DNA from: Deltaproteobacteria bacterium
GTDB lineage: Bacteria > Desulfobacterota > Desulfobacteria > Desulfobacterales > C00003060
Assembly: GCA_019307135.1 (NCBI GenBank)
Contig: JAFDKF010000007.1
Location: 1 to 33,914 of the forward strand
Direction: 5' to 3'
DNA: 33,914 bases
In this document: positions 8,398 to 15,848 of the stretch, piece after piece
Layout: each line of letters opens with the position of its first letter
Position numbering within the stretch: position 1 is the first letter of the stretch
The notes under the pieces: generated by a model
What the model was told of the DNA's origin: nothing
The model's input: only the letters and a program-made list of their open reading frames with translations
Database searches by the model: none
Made by a program: the position numbers and the translations under genes

Positions 8398-9345
8398 TTA
8401 GTTTGCTATCAACTCATTGACAAAACCCCTGATCAACTGCACCGCGTCCGGATGTCGCATAATCAGGATGTCAGCCCCTGCGAGGAGAAGCAGAAGCGCT
8501 GTCATGGCCTCAAGGAGAACGCCCCTTTTTGAAGGATCGCCTAACAATGGGGCCTCCTCTTCGCTGATCTTGGACTCCTTGATCTTCCAGACCTCCTTGG
8601 CCAGGTTACACACAATAGGGAACTGGAGTCTTTCGTCTTCCTGGGTAAGGGCGGCCATCCGGTCTCTCTCCATCACTGAGTAACAATACTCCAAGCCGTA
8701 ACCCAAAGACCCCACAGTGGGGTCCACCAGGATGCGCTCGTCAGGCACGCCAAGGTTCCCCAGCAGGATATTAAGCTGTTTGGCCAGGTTAACATCAATG
8801 GGCGTGGACGCACCTATGGTATGCTGATAGGCAAGGGAGGCAGCCCCCAGGGCCTTGTAGCTGCCTTCTTCCACGGGACCGAGGATAAGATTTTCTCCAG
8901 CGCACTCCTCTGCAATCATTTTTAGGACTTGAGTATCCTTTTCAAGATTGGCACTGCCCCATACAATGAGGGGAACCTCGATGGCAGCGGCTACTTTCTT
9001 GGTTACCTCCACGGCCTGTTCTGCCGGCGTGTCCTGGGTATTGGGATCTGTGCTGGCCAACTGCAATGCGATCATCTCCGCGCCGTATGATGCCACGCAT
9101 TTTTGGGCCCACGCAGCGGGATCCTGGAGAACATCAGCAAAGGGTTCCAGTGCCGCCTGGGGCCAGTCGTCCGGAGGTGCATCATAGACCTCCATGGCTA
9201 TCTTTGGTGGGCGGGGCATATCACCTTCAAAGAGGTAAAAGGGATAGCAGGTCTCTCCACCCACAATCATACGGCTTGCTTCTTTTCCCAGCGGGATTTC
9301 CTTGATTGCACCGTTGTATGATATTTTTGGTATTTCAAATGCCAT
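8398..9345 (-). CDS. acsD: Corrinoid iron-sulfur protein small subunit (acetyl-CoA decarbonylase/synthase delta)
   Basis: AcsD is the TIM-barrel partner of AcsC in the corrinoid iron-sulfur protein that carries the methyl group between AcsE and AcsB. The 315-residue sequence shows the family core: an N-terminal GGETCYPFY segment, a DPNTQDTPAE loop, an ILGPVEEGSYKALG segment, and LVDPTVGSLGYGLEY. There are no iron-sulfur motifs, as expected for this subunit. The length is normal. The start ATG has a strong GGAGG site. The order acsD-acsB-acsC-acsE in one direction supports a single operon. Confidence 0.95.
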   Translation of the reverse strand: MAFEIPKISYNGAIKEIPLGKEASRMIVGGETCYPFYLFEGDMPRPPKIAMEVYDAPPDDWPQAALEPFADVLQDPAAWAQKCVASYGAEMIALQLASTDPNTQDTPAEQAVEVTKKVAAAIEVPLIVWGSANLEKDTQVLKMIAEECAGENLILGPVEEGSYKALGAASLAYQHTIGASTPIDVNLAKQLNILLGNLGVPDERILVDPTVGSLGYGLEYCYSVMERDRMAALTQEDERLQFPIVCNLAKEVWKIKESKISEEEAPLLGDPSKRGVLLEAMTALLLLLAGADILIMRHPDAVQLIRGFVNELIAN

Positions 9346-9654
9346 GTCTATTCCTCCATAGTCTCCGTCGATAATTTATTCCATGAGTGCCAGAATTCCT
9401 GTTTTTTCTGGCAAAAAATAAATTCGAAATCCGAATATCGAAACTCGAAACAAATCCGAAATTCAAATATCAAATGTTCAAAACGTTACAGATTCACAAA
9501 TTCAGGAATTTAGTATTCCAACACGGCAATTCACAAATTCTTCAATTTCTTTGTTTAGGATTTTGTGCTTTGGTCATTTGTATTTGTTTCGTGCTTCGGA
9601 TTTCGGATTTCGAGATTTTAGCCTATACCTTATCCCAAAAACGTTTTCTTAAAG
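9346..9654. repeat. 309-bp gap: AT-rich palindromic element (copy 2)
   Basis: No gene is seen. The left arm (about 9418-9484) repeats TCCGAA/TCGAAA units and ends in CAAATATCAAATGTTCAAAA. The centre (9485-9555) is AT-rich. The right arm (9558-9620) contains TTTGTGCTTTGGTCATTTGT and then TTCGGATTTCGGATTTCG. The arms are imperfect inverted repeats of each other. Core segments match the gaps at 1119-1511 and 28008-28321 nearly base for base. Confidence 0.75.
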
Positions 9655-10530
9655 CTATACCCCTGCTTCATCCAAAATTGGTGGTATTTTACTTTCCCAG
9701 CCAAGGGCCATGATATGAACACCATCGCAAATATCCTTCATCCCTTTGACTAATCGAACGGCTATATTCATGCTGGCCTGGGCCTTGTCCTCAGCCCCCT
9801 TTAGCTCCTGAATCAGTGGCTCCGGAACGAAGACACCTGCAACATTCTTGTTCATATAGCGGGCCATACCTACCGACTTGAGCAGGATAATGCCTCCCAA
9901 AACCTTTGTATTGAATCCCTCAACGCGCTTCATAAACTTCTCAAAGACATCCAGGTCATAGACCCCCTGCGTTTGAAAAAACCTGGCTCCTGCCTCGATC
10001 TTCTTCTCCATCTTCATGATCTGAAGGTCCAGGGCGGCCTCGTTATCAGCTCCCGGATTCACAACTGCCCCGGGCAGAAGGTCGGGCACCCCCTTGAGCT
10101 CATTCCCCGACATATCTAATCCGGAGTTCAGCTTGCCTATCACCTCCAAGAGCGTGACAGAGTCCAGGTCAAAGACCGGTTTAGCCCGGGGGTGATCCCC
10201 CAGCGTGGGATGGTCACCAGTCAGCGCCAGGACATTTCTGATCCCAAGCACCCAGCCACTCAGGAGATCCGATTGCAGGGCAAGGCGGTTCCGGTCTCTG
10301 CAAGTGACCTGAAAAATAGGATCGACTCCCATGTCCGTTAACAGATGACAGATCGCCATGGAACCAAGACGCATGACCGAACTTTGCAAATCAGTAACGT
10401 TAATGGCATCAACCCGATTTTTGATAATATCAGCATCCTTCAACAAATGCTCCACGTCGGTTCCCTTACCGGGCCCGACCTCTGCGGTAACCATGAATTT
10501 CCCTGATTCTAAGGCTTGTCTAAAACTCAT
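9655..10530 (-). CDS. metF: Methylenetetrahydrofolate reductase (copy 1)
   Basis: MetF reduces methylene-THF to methyl-THF with FAD. The 291-residue protein has the family's FAD/folate barrel: TAEVGPGKG at the N-terminus with the conserved Glu, the CRDRNRLALQ segment, the LTGDHP motif, FQTQGVYD, and LKSVGMARYMNKNV near the C-terminus. It begins inside the end of metV1 (the stop and start share ATGA at 10527-10530), so the two are translationally coupled. It lies downstream of the signalling cassette and next to acsD. It is the first of three metVF pairs here and is closest in motif content to copy 2. Unlike the other two pairs, no hdr/mvhD genes lie directly next to it. Confidence 0.92.
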   Translation of the reverse strand: MSFRQALESGKFMVTAEVGPGKGTDVEHLLKDADIIKNRVDAINVTDLQSSVMRLGSMAICHLLTDMGVDPIFQVTCRDRNRLALQSDLLSGWVLGIRNVLALTGDHPTLGDHPRAKPVFDLDSVTLLEVIGKLNSGLDMSGNELKGVPDLLPGAVVNPGADNEAALDLQIMKMEKKIEAGARFFQTQGVYDLDVFEKFMKRVEGFNTKVLGGIILLKSVGMARYMNKNVAGVFVPEPLIQELKGAEDKAQASMNIAVRLVKGMKDICDGVHIMALGWESKIPPILDEAGV

Positions 10531-11183
10531 GATAGCACCTCTCCCCGCAAATCTTCTCTAACCACCCTACCCGGGTGAATGGGCCAGTCCTTTACCTGGG
10601 GTTTTTCCTTTAGATAATGCAACATGTTCAAACGCTTCAGGGCATGGTAAATCTCCTGCCAGGCACAGGGGCAGTCTTTGGAAACCTCACACTTTCCCCC
10701 TGAGGCGCCCCCACACGCTCCGTTCAAGAGGCTCTTGGCACAACGCGTTACAGGACATATACCACCGGTTCTCCACAGGATACAGTCACCGCAGGCCAGA
10801 CAGTTCTCTGTCCAAACGCCCGGTTCCTTTTCGACCCCTATGAATTGCGTGTTCAGGGCAGGTAAAACGGGCTTGTCAGGAAACCGACTGGCCACAGCCT
10901 GAACCCCATTGCCACAGGCCATAGAAAGAATGGCTTCATGGTCACCAACCTTGTTTTCCAGACGGTCGATAAACTTCACGGCGCACTGCCGAGGAATTGT
11001 CGTCTTCTCTATAACCTTATTCTTGTTTTCCGAAAGGAGTGTGCCTGCAAGTTCATTCACCTGCTCAGGTCCGCCAGCAGAGCAAAATGTCATACACGTG
11101 CCGCATCCAACTAGCAGAATCTTGCGGTACGGAGCAACCATGTCCTGTATTTCGGCTAACGGTTTTTGTTCTGCAATGATCAT
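10527..11183 (-). CDS. metV: MetV-type iron-sulfur partner of methylenetetrahydrofolate reductase (copy 1)
   Basis: MetV is the cysteine-rich partner of MetF in acetogens and other Wood-Ljungdahl anaerobes, and passes electrons to the flavin of MetF. The 218-residue protein shows GCGTCMTFC (C27, C30, C34), C67, C90 and a C-terminal cluster region: CLACGDC (C128, C131, C134), ICPVTRC (C143, C148), GACGG, and C165, C171 and C173. A strong GGAGG site precedes the ATG. It overlaps metF1 by 4 bp. A CCGTTTAGC repeat gap separates it from the histidine kinase gene upstream. Confidence 0.9.
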   Translation of the reverse strand: MIIAEQKPLAEIQDMVAPYRKILLVGCGTCMTFCSAGGPEQVNELAGTLLSENKNKVIEKTTIPRQCAVKFIDRLENKVGDHEAILSMACGNGVQAVASRFPDKPVLPALNTQFIGVEKEPGVWTENCLACGDCILWRTGGICPVTRCAKSLLNGACGGASGGKCEVSKDCPCAWQEIYHALKRLNMLHYLKEKPQVKDWPIHPGRVVREDLRGEVLS

Positions 11184-11201
11184 GTTACACCTCCAATTTG
11201 G

Positions 11202-11376
11202 TCCGTTTGGCCCGTTTAGCCCGTTTAGCCGGTTTGGCCGGTTTAGCCGGTTGGTGGGATTGGATTCGTTATTAGTTATTCGAGAATCGCTATTTGCTTT
11301 CCGCTCTCCCCTTTTCGATTCACGATTACAGTTAACCGGCTAAACGGGCTCAACCGGCTAAACGGGCTCAACCGGA
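11202..11376. repeat. CCGTTTAGC tandem/inverted nonamer hairpin
   Basis: The left arm (11202-11252) has five units of CCGTTTAGCC/CCGGTTTGGC. The right arm (11333-11376) has the inverse, CCGGCTAAACGGGCTCAA, twice. About 80 bp of AT-richer sequence with cgattcacgatt/gagaatcgc text lies between them. The right arm overlaps the 3' end of the histidine kinase gene, whose last Gly codon and TGA stop are part of the repeat. Confidence 0.85.
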
Positions 11377-12858
11377 TTCCGCGGGCAGCGATACGACGAA
11401 GGTCGTCCCCTTTCCTACCTCGCTTTCCACGTGGATTGCACTATTATGGGCGTCCACAATCCCCTTGACTATCGACAGCCCCAGCCCTGAGCCTGATATA
11501 CTCCTGGTTTGTTCGGTTTTGATGCGATAGAACTTCTCAAAAATACGGTCAATATCCTCTGGTAGAATCCCTATGCCGGTATCCACCACCTTGAACCCTA
11601 TATCTTTGCCCGCTTTGTTCAGTGTGACGTTCACGTTCCCCCCTTTGGGGGTGTACTTGATGGCATTACTGATAAGGTTGACAAAGATCGCCTCCATGCC
11701 ACCCCTGTCGCCACTGAAGGATGGCAGCTCTTCCGCGATTTCGCATGTAAGGCTAAGCCCTTTCTCTTCGGCCGATAAGTGCATGAGTTCAATGGTCCGT
11801 TTCAGGATTTCCGCCACATCCAGGCTTTCGATCTTCTGGATCGATTTACCCTCCTGGATGCGCCGGTAGTCCAGGATGTCGTTGACAAGGGTAATCATCC
11901 CTTTGGTCTTTTCCTTGGCCTTGGCGAGCAAATCCGACTGTTTGGCAGTAAGATCCCCGGCCAGTCCGTCCAGGACTACCGAAATCTGCATCAGCAGGGA
12001 GCTTAAGGGGGACTTGAGTTCGTGTGAGACCATAGAAAGAAAGTCTGATTTTAGCTTATCCATTGCGCTGACTGTGGTGACATCGTGAAACAGGCCTGCT
12101 GCACCAATAACGGTTCCTGTCTCATTCTTGACAGGGTATACATGAACACGAAGGGCTTTTTCCCCCACTTTGACGACCGGTTCCTCACCAACCATTAACG
12201 GACCTAAACCACTATCTGATTTTATTGCCCGCATAAAGAATGACAACAACTCATCGGATTTTATAGAAACCGAAATCGGATGACCTAATGCCTTTTCCTC
12301 TGTCAAGTCGAACAGGCCGGCGGCTTTCTCATTGAAGAGGACGATGTTCGTCTGCCAATCCGTGACCACGAACCCATCGGTGAGACTTTGGAGGATGGCA
12401 AGGAGATTTTCATCACGGCGGACCTTGGTTAAGGCAGCCTGTCTTTGCCGTGTCAGTATGTCAAGCTGGTGTCTGAGTCTGAAGGCCTCTATGGCCCGAT
12501 TCATCTTTATCCAGAAACGATCGGTGGTAAAGCTCTTGCGGATGCAGTCATAGGCGCCAGCGTGCATGGCCTCTATGGCCTCCTCGCCACAGTTGTCCGA
12601 CATGGTCATAATCAGGATTTCACGCCTTGCCTTTTGTAGAGTCTCGATGAGAGTCATGCCCCCCCATCCGGGAAGCTCAAGGGAAAGGAGCATGATGTCC
12701 ACATCTCCCGGATGTTTCTGGATGATGTCCAGGGCCTCTTCAATACACTCTGCCGTACGGACCCTGTGACCTTCGTCTATTAGGAGTTCCCGGCATCTTT
12801 GCAAAATGGTGATGTCATTTTCCACCACCAGTATATCTATGCTCGGCTTGATCAACAT
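11368..12858 (-). CDS. Histidine kinase with N-terminal pseudo-receiver and PAS domain
   Basis: This 496-residue soluble kinase has a receiver-like domain (about 7-125), a helical linker, a PAS domain (about 150-260), a HisKA dimerisation domain and a HATPase domain. The H-box is SHELKSPL with H279. The N-box NLISNAIKYTP (394-404), DTGIGI (D426) and GSGLGLS (456-462) are intact, so the kinase should be active. In the receiver the acidic pair is weak (VVENDI), the usual phosphorylated Asp is Ser59 (LLSLELPG) and the Lys motif reads KS instead of KP, so it is probably not phosphorylated. There are no membrane segments, which suggests cytoplasmic sensing through PAS. It lies directly after two single-domain receivers, which are its likely targets. 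The ribosome site is weak and the ATG is the only reasonable start. Confidence 0.9.
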   Translation of the reverse strand: MLIKPSIDILVVENDITILQRCRELLIDEGHRVRTAECIEEALDIIQKHPGDVDIMLLSLELPGWGGMTLIETLQKARREILIMTMSDNCGEEAIEAMHAGAYDCIRKSFTTDRFWIKMNRAIEAFRLRHQLDILTRQRQAALTKVRRDENLLAILQSLTDGFVVTDWQTNIVLFNEKAAGLFDLTEEKALGHPISVSIKSDELLSFFMRAIKSDSGLGPLMVGEEPVVKVGEKALRVHVYPVKNETGTVIGAAGLFHDVTTVSAMDKLKSDFLSMVSHELKSPLSSLLMQISVVLDGLAGDLTAKQSDLLAKAKEKTKGMITLVNDILDYRRIQEGKSIQKIESLDVAEILKRTIELMHLSAEEKGLSLTCEIAEELPSFSGDRGGMEAIFVNLISNAIKYTPKGGNVNVTLNKAGKDIGFKVVDTGIGILPEDIDRIFEKFYRIKTEQTRSISGSGLGLSIVKGIVDAHNSAIHVESEVGKGTTFVVSLPAESG

Positions 12859-12915
12859 CGGCTGGTTAATTCTACCTCTCGGGATTTCTACAACTTATGG
12901 AAATTCATACGACTT

Positions 12916-13056
12916 CAGTTGAGTAGTTGAGTGGTTAAGTTGTAAGGCCGTTGGACCCCTGGCCCAGACCTGAATTACTGGCCTGGTAGCTTACTTAATA
13001 AGCCAAAGCGCCAGGGCGGGCACTCAAGCTTTTGACTACTCAACTACTCGACCAAT
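12916..13056. repeat. TTGAGTAG octamer arms around a GC-rich centre
   Basis: The left arm (12916-12942) reads GTTGAGTAGTTGAGTGGTTA and the right arm (13021-13056) reads CACTCAAGC...GACTACTCAACTACTCG. The roughly 80-bp centre contains cctggcccagacctg, agcttacttaataagc and cgccagggcgggc. It lies between a receiver gene and the kinase gene. The unit belongs to the same family as the gaps at 3227, 5738 and 24885. Confidence 0.75.
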
Positions 13057-13062
13057 TGCGGC

Positions 13063-13091
13063 CTCCGGCCCGTAGGGCCTACGCCCCGGAG
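13063..13091. terminator. GC-rich hairpin after a receiver gene
   Basis: CTCCGG (13063-13068) pairs with CCGGAG (13086-13091), enclosing the near-palindrome CGTAGGGCCTACG. It lies 15 bp beyond the stop of the receiver gene at 13106-13489. No U-tract follows, so termination is uncertain; an attenuating or mRNA-stabilising structure is equally likely. Confidence 0.4.
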
Positions 13092-13105
13092 AGAGCGAAG
13101 CGGAG

Positions 13106-13489
13106 CTAAGTTTTGCTCAGCAAGTCCTCCACCCGCCTTACCAGCTCTTCGGGTTCAACCGGCTTGGCAATGTAATCATCAGCCTCGGTCATGAGACCCA
13201 TCGCCTTGGTGTAAGTTGTCTTGAAAAGGGCCTGGTCCACGGCTGTGAGCAGGATGACCGGAATGTTTTTCAACTCCGGGTCTGCCTTAAGGACGACACA
13301 GACGTCGTATCCGCTCATTTCAGGCATCATCACGTCCAGAATGACCAGATCGGGCTTCTCGGCCCGTACCTTCCCGAGCCCCTCCTTACCGTCATAGGCC
13401 AGAATAACCTCGTAGCCCTTGCTGTCCAAAAGGAGCTTCGTTGCCTCACAAAAGTCGACATCGTCGTCTACTAATAATACCTTTTTCAT
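13106..13489 (-). CDS. Single-domain response regulator (CheY-like receiver)
   Basis: This 127-residue protein is a lone receiver domain with a complete active site: LLVDDDVD acidic cluster near residue 8, the phosphoryl-accepting Asp52 in VILDVMMPEMSG, Thr in ILLTA, and Lys109 in IAKP. No output domain is present, so it must act through protein contact or as a phosphate carrier. I chose the ATG at 13489 because AGGTG lies 5 nt upstream; a GTG two codons earlier lacks a ribosome site. It lies just upstream of the kinase gene and downstream of a second receiver, which makes a three-gene signalling cassette inside the pathway operon. Confidence 0.88.
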   Translation of the reverse strand: MKKVLLVDDDVDFCEATKLLLDSKGYEVILAYDGKEGLGKVRAEKPDLVILDVMMPEMSGYDVCVVLKADPELKNIPVILLTAVDQALFKTTYTKAMGLMTEADDYIAKPVEPEELVRRVEDLLSKT

Positions 13490-13500
13490 GGGCACACCTA

Positions 13501-13592
13501 TTGTGTTTGTTGTGTTTGACAGTTTGTTGTGTTTCTTGTGTTAACCCAAAGAACCCAATAAACTCAATAAACTCAAAGAACACAACAAACTG
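13501..13592. repeat. TTTGTTGTG nonamer hairpin
   Basis: The left arm (13501-13540) repeats TTTGTTGTG and TTTCTTGTG. The right arm (13545-13590) holds the inverse (AACCCAAAGAACCCAATAAA, ending CACAACAAAC). It fills the gap between the two receiver genes and starts a few bases after the upstream gene's stop. It is the same family as 8261-8335. Confidence 0.85.
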
Positions 13593-13593
13593 A

Positions 13594-14001
13594 TTATTCC
13601 TTACCGATTCTTTTGATAATTTTTCCAACCCTTTCCAGCAACGCGCTGCTTTCGATCGGCTTCTCTACATAATCATCCACATCAAGCTGCACACCGGTCT
13701 CCAGTTCGTAACGCCGCTGGCTGACCCCCTCCTGAACTGAACTGAGGATGATGATCGGCATACGAGCATACTTGGCATACCGAGGATCTTTCAGGGCTTT
13801 ACACACCTCAAACCCGTCCATCCTGGGCATGAGGAGGTCGAGAATGAGTAAATCCGGCTGTTCTTCTTTCAGCTTGGCCAGACACTTCTCACCATCCTCG
13901 GCCATGACCACCGTATGGCCAGCAGACTCCAGTATCATCTGCAGGGCTTCCCGCATGTCCGGGTCATCGTCCACCACCAGGATCTTGGCACTTGCTCCCA
14001 T
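13594..14001 (-). CDS. Single-domain response regulator (CheY-like receiver)
   Basis: This 135-residue receiver has the ILVVDDDPD acidic cluster, Asp55 in LLILDLLMPRMDG, Ser in IILSS and Lys114 in VEKP, so it should be phosphorylatable. No output domain is present. A GTG at 14010 extends the frame by three codons, but AAGGAG lies 8 nt before the ATG at 14001, which decides the start. It is the first gene of the receiver-receiver-kinase cassette. Its sequence is clearly different from the neighbouring receiver, so the two are not a recent duplication. Confidence 0.88.
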   Translation of the reverse strand: MGASAKILVVDDDPDMREALQMILESAGHTVVMAEDGEKCLAKLKEEQPDLLILDLLMPRMDGFEVCKALKDPRYAKYARMPIIILSSVQEGVSQRRYELETGVQLDVDDYVEKPIESSALLERVGKIIKRIGKE

Positions 14002-14019
14002 GTCGCACACTCCTTTGTT

Positions 14020-14190
14020 TGGTCATTGGTCATTACCCAGTGATCAGTGATCAGTGGTCAGTGGTCAGTGATCAGTGGTCAGTGGTCAGTGGTCAGTGGT
14101 CATTTGGATACTGGATACTCATTGCTCGTTTGACCCGTAACCCGCAACTGCCCACTGCCTACTGTTCACTGTTCACTGTTCACTGTTCAC
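14020..14190. repeat. CAGTGGT heptamer array with inverted CACTGTT arm
   Basis: After two GGTCATT heptamers (14020-14034), nine CAGTGATCAGTGGT-type heptamers fill 14038-14102. The inverse arm (14148-14190) reads CACTGCCTACTGTTCACTGT and continues with three more CACTGTT units. The right arm ends within a few bases of the metF2 stop codon. This is the longest simple array of the window. It separates metF2 from the signalling cassette. Confidence 0.9.
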
Positions 14191-14193
14191 TAT

Positions 14194-15111
14194 CTACACC
14201 ACCGGCCTGGGCATCAAGCCAGCCTCTTCTATGATCCGGGATACGATATCCTCCCAGGCCACTGCCATGATATGAATGCCGTGTATCCCGTCAACTTCTT
14301 TGAGTTGCTCGATGGTCTCAAGGCAAATCTTCACGCCTTCTTCTTTGGGCTCCTTGGCATCGGCCATCCGGTCAACGATCTCCTTTGGCACACTCAAGCC
14401 GGACACATTGTTTCTCATGTAGCGAGCCATACCAACGGACTTGATGGGTATTAGCCCAGCAAGGATGTGCGTTTTTTCGTCCAGGCCTCTGTCTCTGACC
14501 ATCTTCATCCATTCAATAAATTTGGGCATGTCAAAGATGCCCTGGGTCTGAATAAAATCCGCACCCGCGCTCACCTTCTTGGCCAAACGGATTACTCGGA
14601 ACTCAAAGGGGTCGGCAAAGGGATTGGCTGCCGCTCCGATGAAAAACGGCACATCTCCCGAGATCTCTTCACCGTTTAGGAACTTGTGCTCATCCCGCAT
14701 GGTCTTGACCATCTGAATGAACTGGATCGAATCGATGTCGTATACCCCCTTGGCCGTGGGATGATTGCCAAACTTCTGGTGATCGCCAGAAAGGCAGAGC
14801 ACATTGCGGATGCCCAACGCTGCGGCTCCCAGGATGTCCCCCTGGAGGGCGAGACGATTGCGGTCTCTCACGACCATCTGCAAGACCGGCTCCACGCCCA
14901 TTTCCTTTAACAGAACGCAGCCACTCAAGCTTGACATCCGCACAATAGCGGTCTGATTGTCAGTCACATTCAAGGCATCGCAGCAAAGCTTAAGGAGTTC
15001 CCCTTTTCTCTGAACAACCTTAGGCGAACTCCCTTTGGGAGGCCCGGCCTCTGCAGTGACAGCAAACTGCCCGCTTTCCAATATTCTTTCCAAATTACTT
15101 CCTGACTTCAT
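14194..15111 (-). CDS. metF: Methylenetetrahydrofolate reductase (copy 2)
   Basis: This 305-residue MetF has the same landmarks as copy 1: TAEAGPPKG, VRDRNRLALQ, LSGDHQKFGNHP, IQTQGIFD and IKSVGMARYMRNNV. It is about 14 residues longer, mainly from a longer middle segment and a MPRPVV tail. The start ATG overlaps the metV2 stop by 4 bp (15108-15111), so the pair is translationally coupled. It ends module 2, which begins with the Cys-form hdrA and mvhD and the flavoprotein. This layout suggests that MetV2/MetF2 receives electrons from that group. Confidence 0.92.
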   Translation of the reverse strand: MKSGSNLERILESGQFAVTAEAGPPKGSSPKVVQRKGELLKLCCDALNVTDNQTAIVRMSSLSGCVLLKEMGVEPVLQMVVRDRNRLALQGDILGAAALGIRNVLCLSGDHQKFGNHPTAKGVYDIDSIQFIQMVKTMRDEHKFLNGEEISGDVPFFIGAAANPFADPFEFRVIRLAKKVSAGADFIQTQGIFDMPKFIEWMKMVRDRGLDEKTHILAGLIPIKSVGMARYMRNNVSGLSVPKEIVDRMADAKEPKEEGVKICLETIEQLKEVDGIHGIHIMAVAWEDIVSRIIEEAGLMPRPVV

Positions 15112-15776
15112 GACTTAAGATCCTCTCTGACCATCTTTCTGGGTCCGCCGTGTCCGGCCGGTGACCAGTCTTTAACAGGAAAGATCTCTTCCAGCATCTC
15201 CAGCCGATTAAGCCTGGTGAGGCGATCAATGATCAATTGCCACACGCAATCTACATCTTTGCTGATTTCGCATTTCCCATTCATAGACCCCCCGCACGGG
15301 CCATTAAGAAGCTGCTTGGAGCACCTGGCAATAGGGCACAGCCCGGCTGTTTTGTCTAAGATACAGTTCCCGCAGCCGGCACAACGTTCTGACCACACCC
15401 CCAATTCCTCGGTTACGCCCAAGAAGGTTGTATTGCAGCCAGGCAACACTACCTTGTCCTGGAATCGTTCGGCTAGCATCTGCACCCCGGCCCCACACGC
15501 CAAGGAAAGTACAGCGTCGCAGCCAGAAACCTCATCTTTGATCAGGTCAACAAATTCAGGCTCACACTGTCTGGCGATGGCCTCTTCCAAAACCTCACCT
15601 TGCTCGCCCGTTGTTTTTCTCGCCACGCGAATGGCAGAGGCAAGCTCTGCGACCTGTCGCTGTCCGCCTGCAAAAGACATGGCAGCGCACGTTTCACATC
15701 CCAGCACCAAGAGGCGATTGTAGCCCGTGGTCATCTTCTCAATCTCTTGAAACTTTTTCTGCTCGAGTACAATCAT
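15108..15776 (-). CDS. metV: MetV-type iron-sulfur partner of methylenetetrahydrofolate reductase (copy 2)
   Basis: This 222-residue MetV has GCETC (C27, C30) but Ser34 where copies 1 and 3 have the third Cys. The C-terminal cluster region is complete: CAGCGNC, LCPIARC, GPCGG, and the CEIS/DC pair. An AAGGTGAG site precedes the ATG at good spacing. It follows the flavoprotein gene after a 72-bp gap without obvious repeats, and overlaps metF2 by 4 bp. Confidence 0.9.
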   Translation of the reverse strand: MIVLEQKKFQEIEKMTTGYNRLLVLGCETCAAMSFAGGQRQVAELASAIRVARKTTGEQGEVLEEAIARQCEPEFVDLIKDEVSGCDAVLSLACGAGVQMLAERFQDKVVLPGCNTTFLGVTEELGVWSERCAGCGNCILDKTAGLCPIARCSKQLLNGPCGGSMNGKCEISKDVDCVWQLIIDRLTRLNRLEMLEEIFPVKDWSPAGHGGPRKMVREDLKS

Positions 15777-15848
15777 GCGATTCTCACCTTTGCTATAAAT
15801 GTAACAGTTTGGCTATACATAAATTCATCTCACTGGCTGGGGGCTCTT

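Noticed and set aside
11184..11201. Riboswitch (cobalamin or THF type) upstream of pathway genes
   Set aside because: No conserved riboswitch core was recognised in this or the other gaps; the space is taken up by simple repeats.
14038..14102. CRISPR array
   Set aside because: The repeats are 7 bp, contiguous and without unique spacers, and no cas gene is present.
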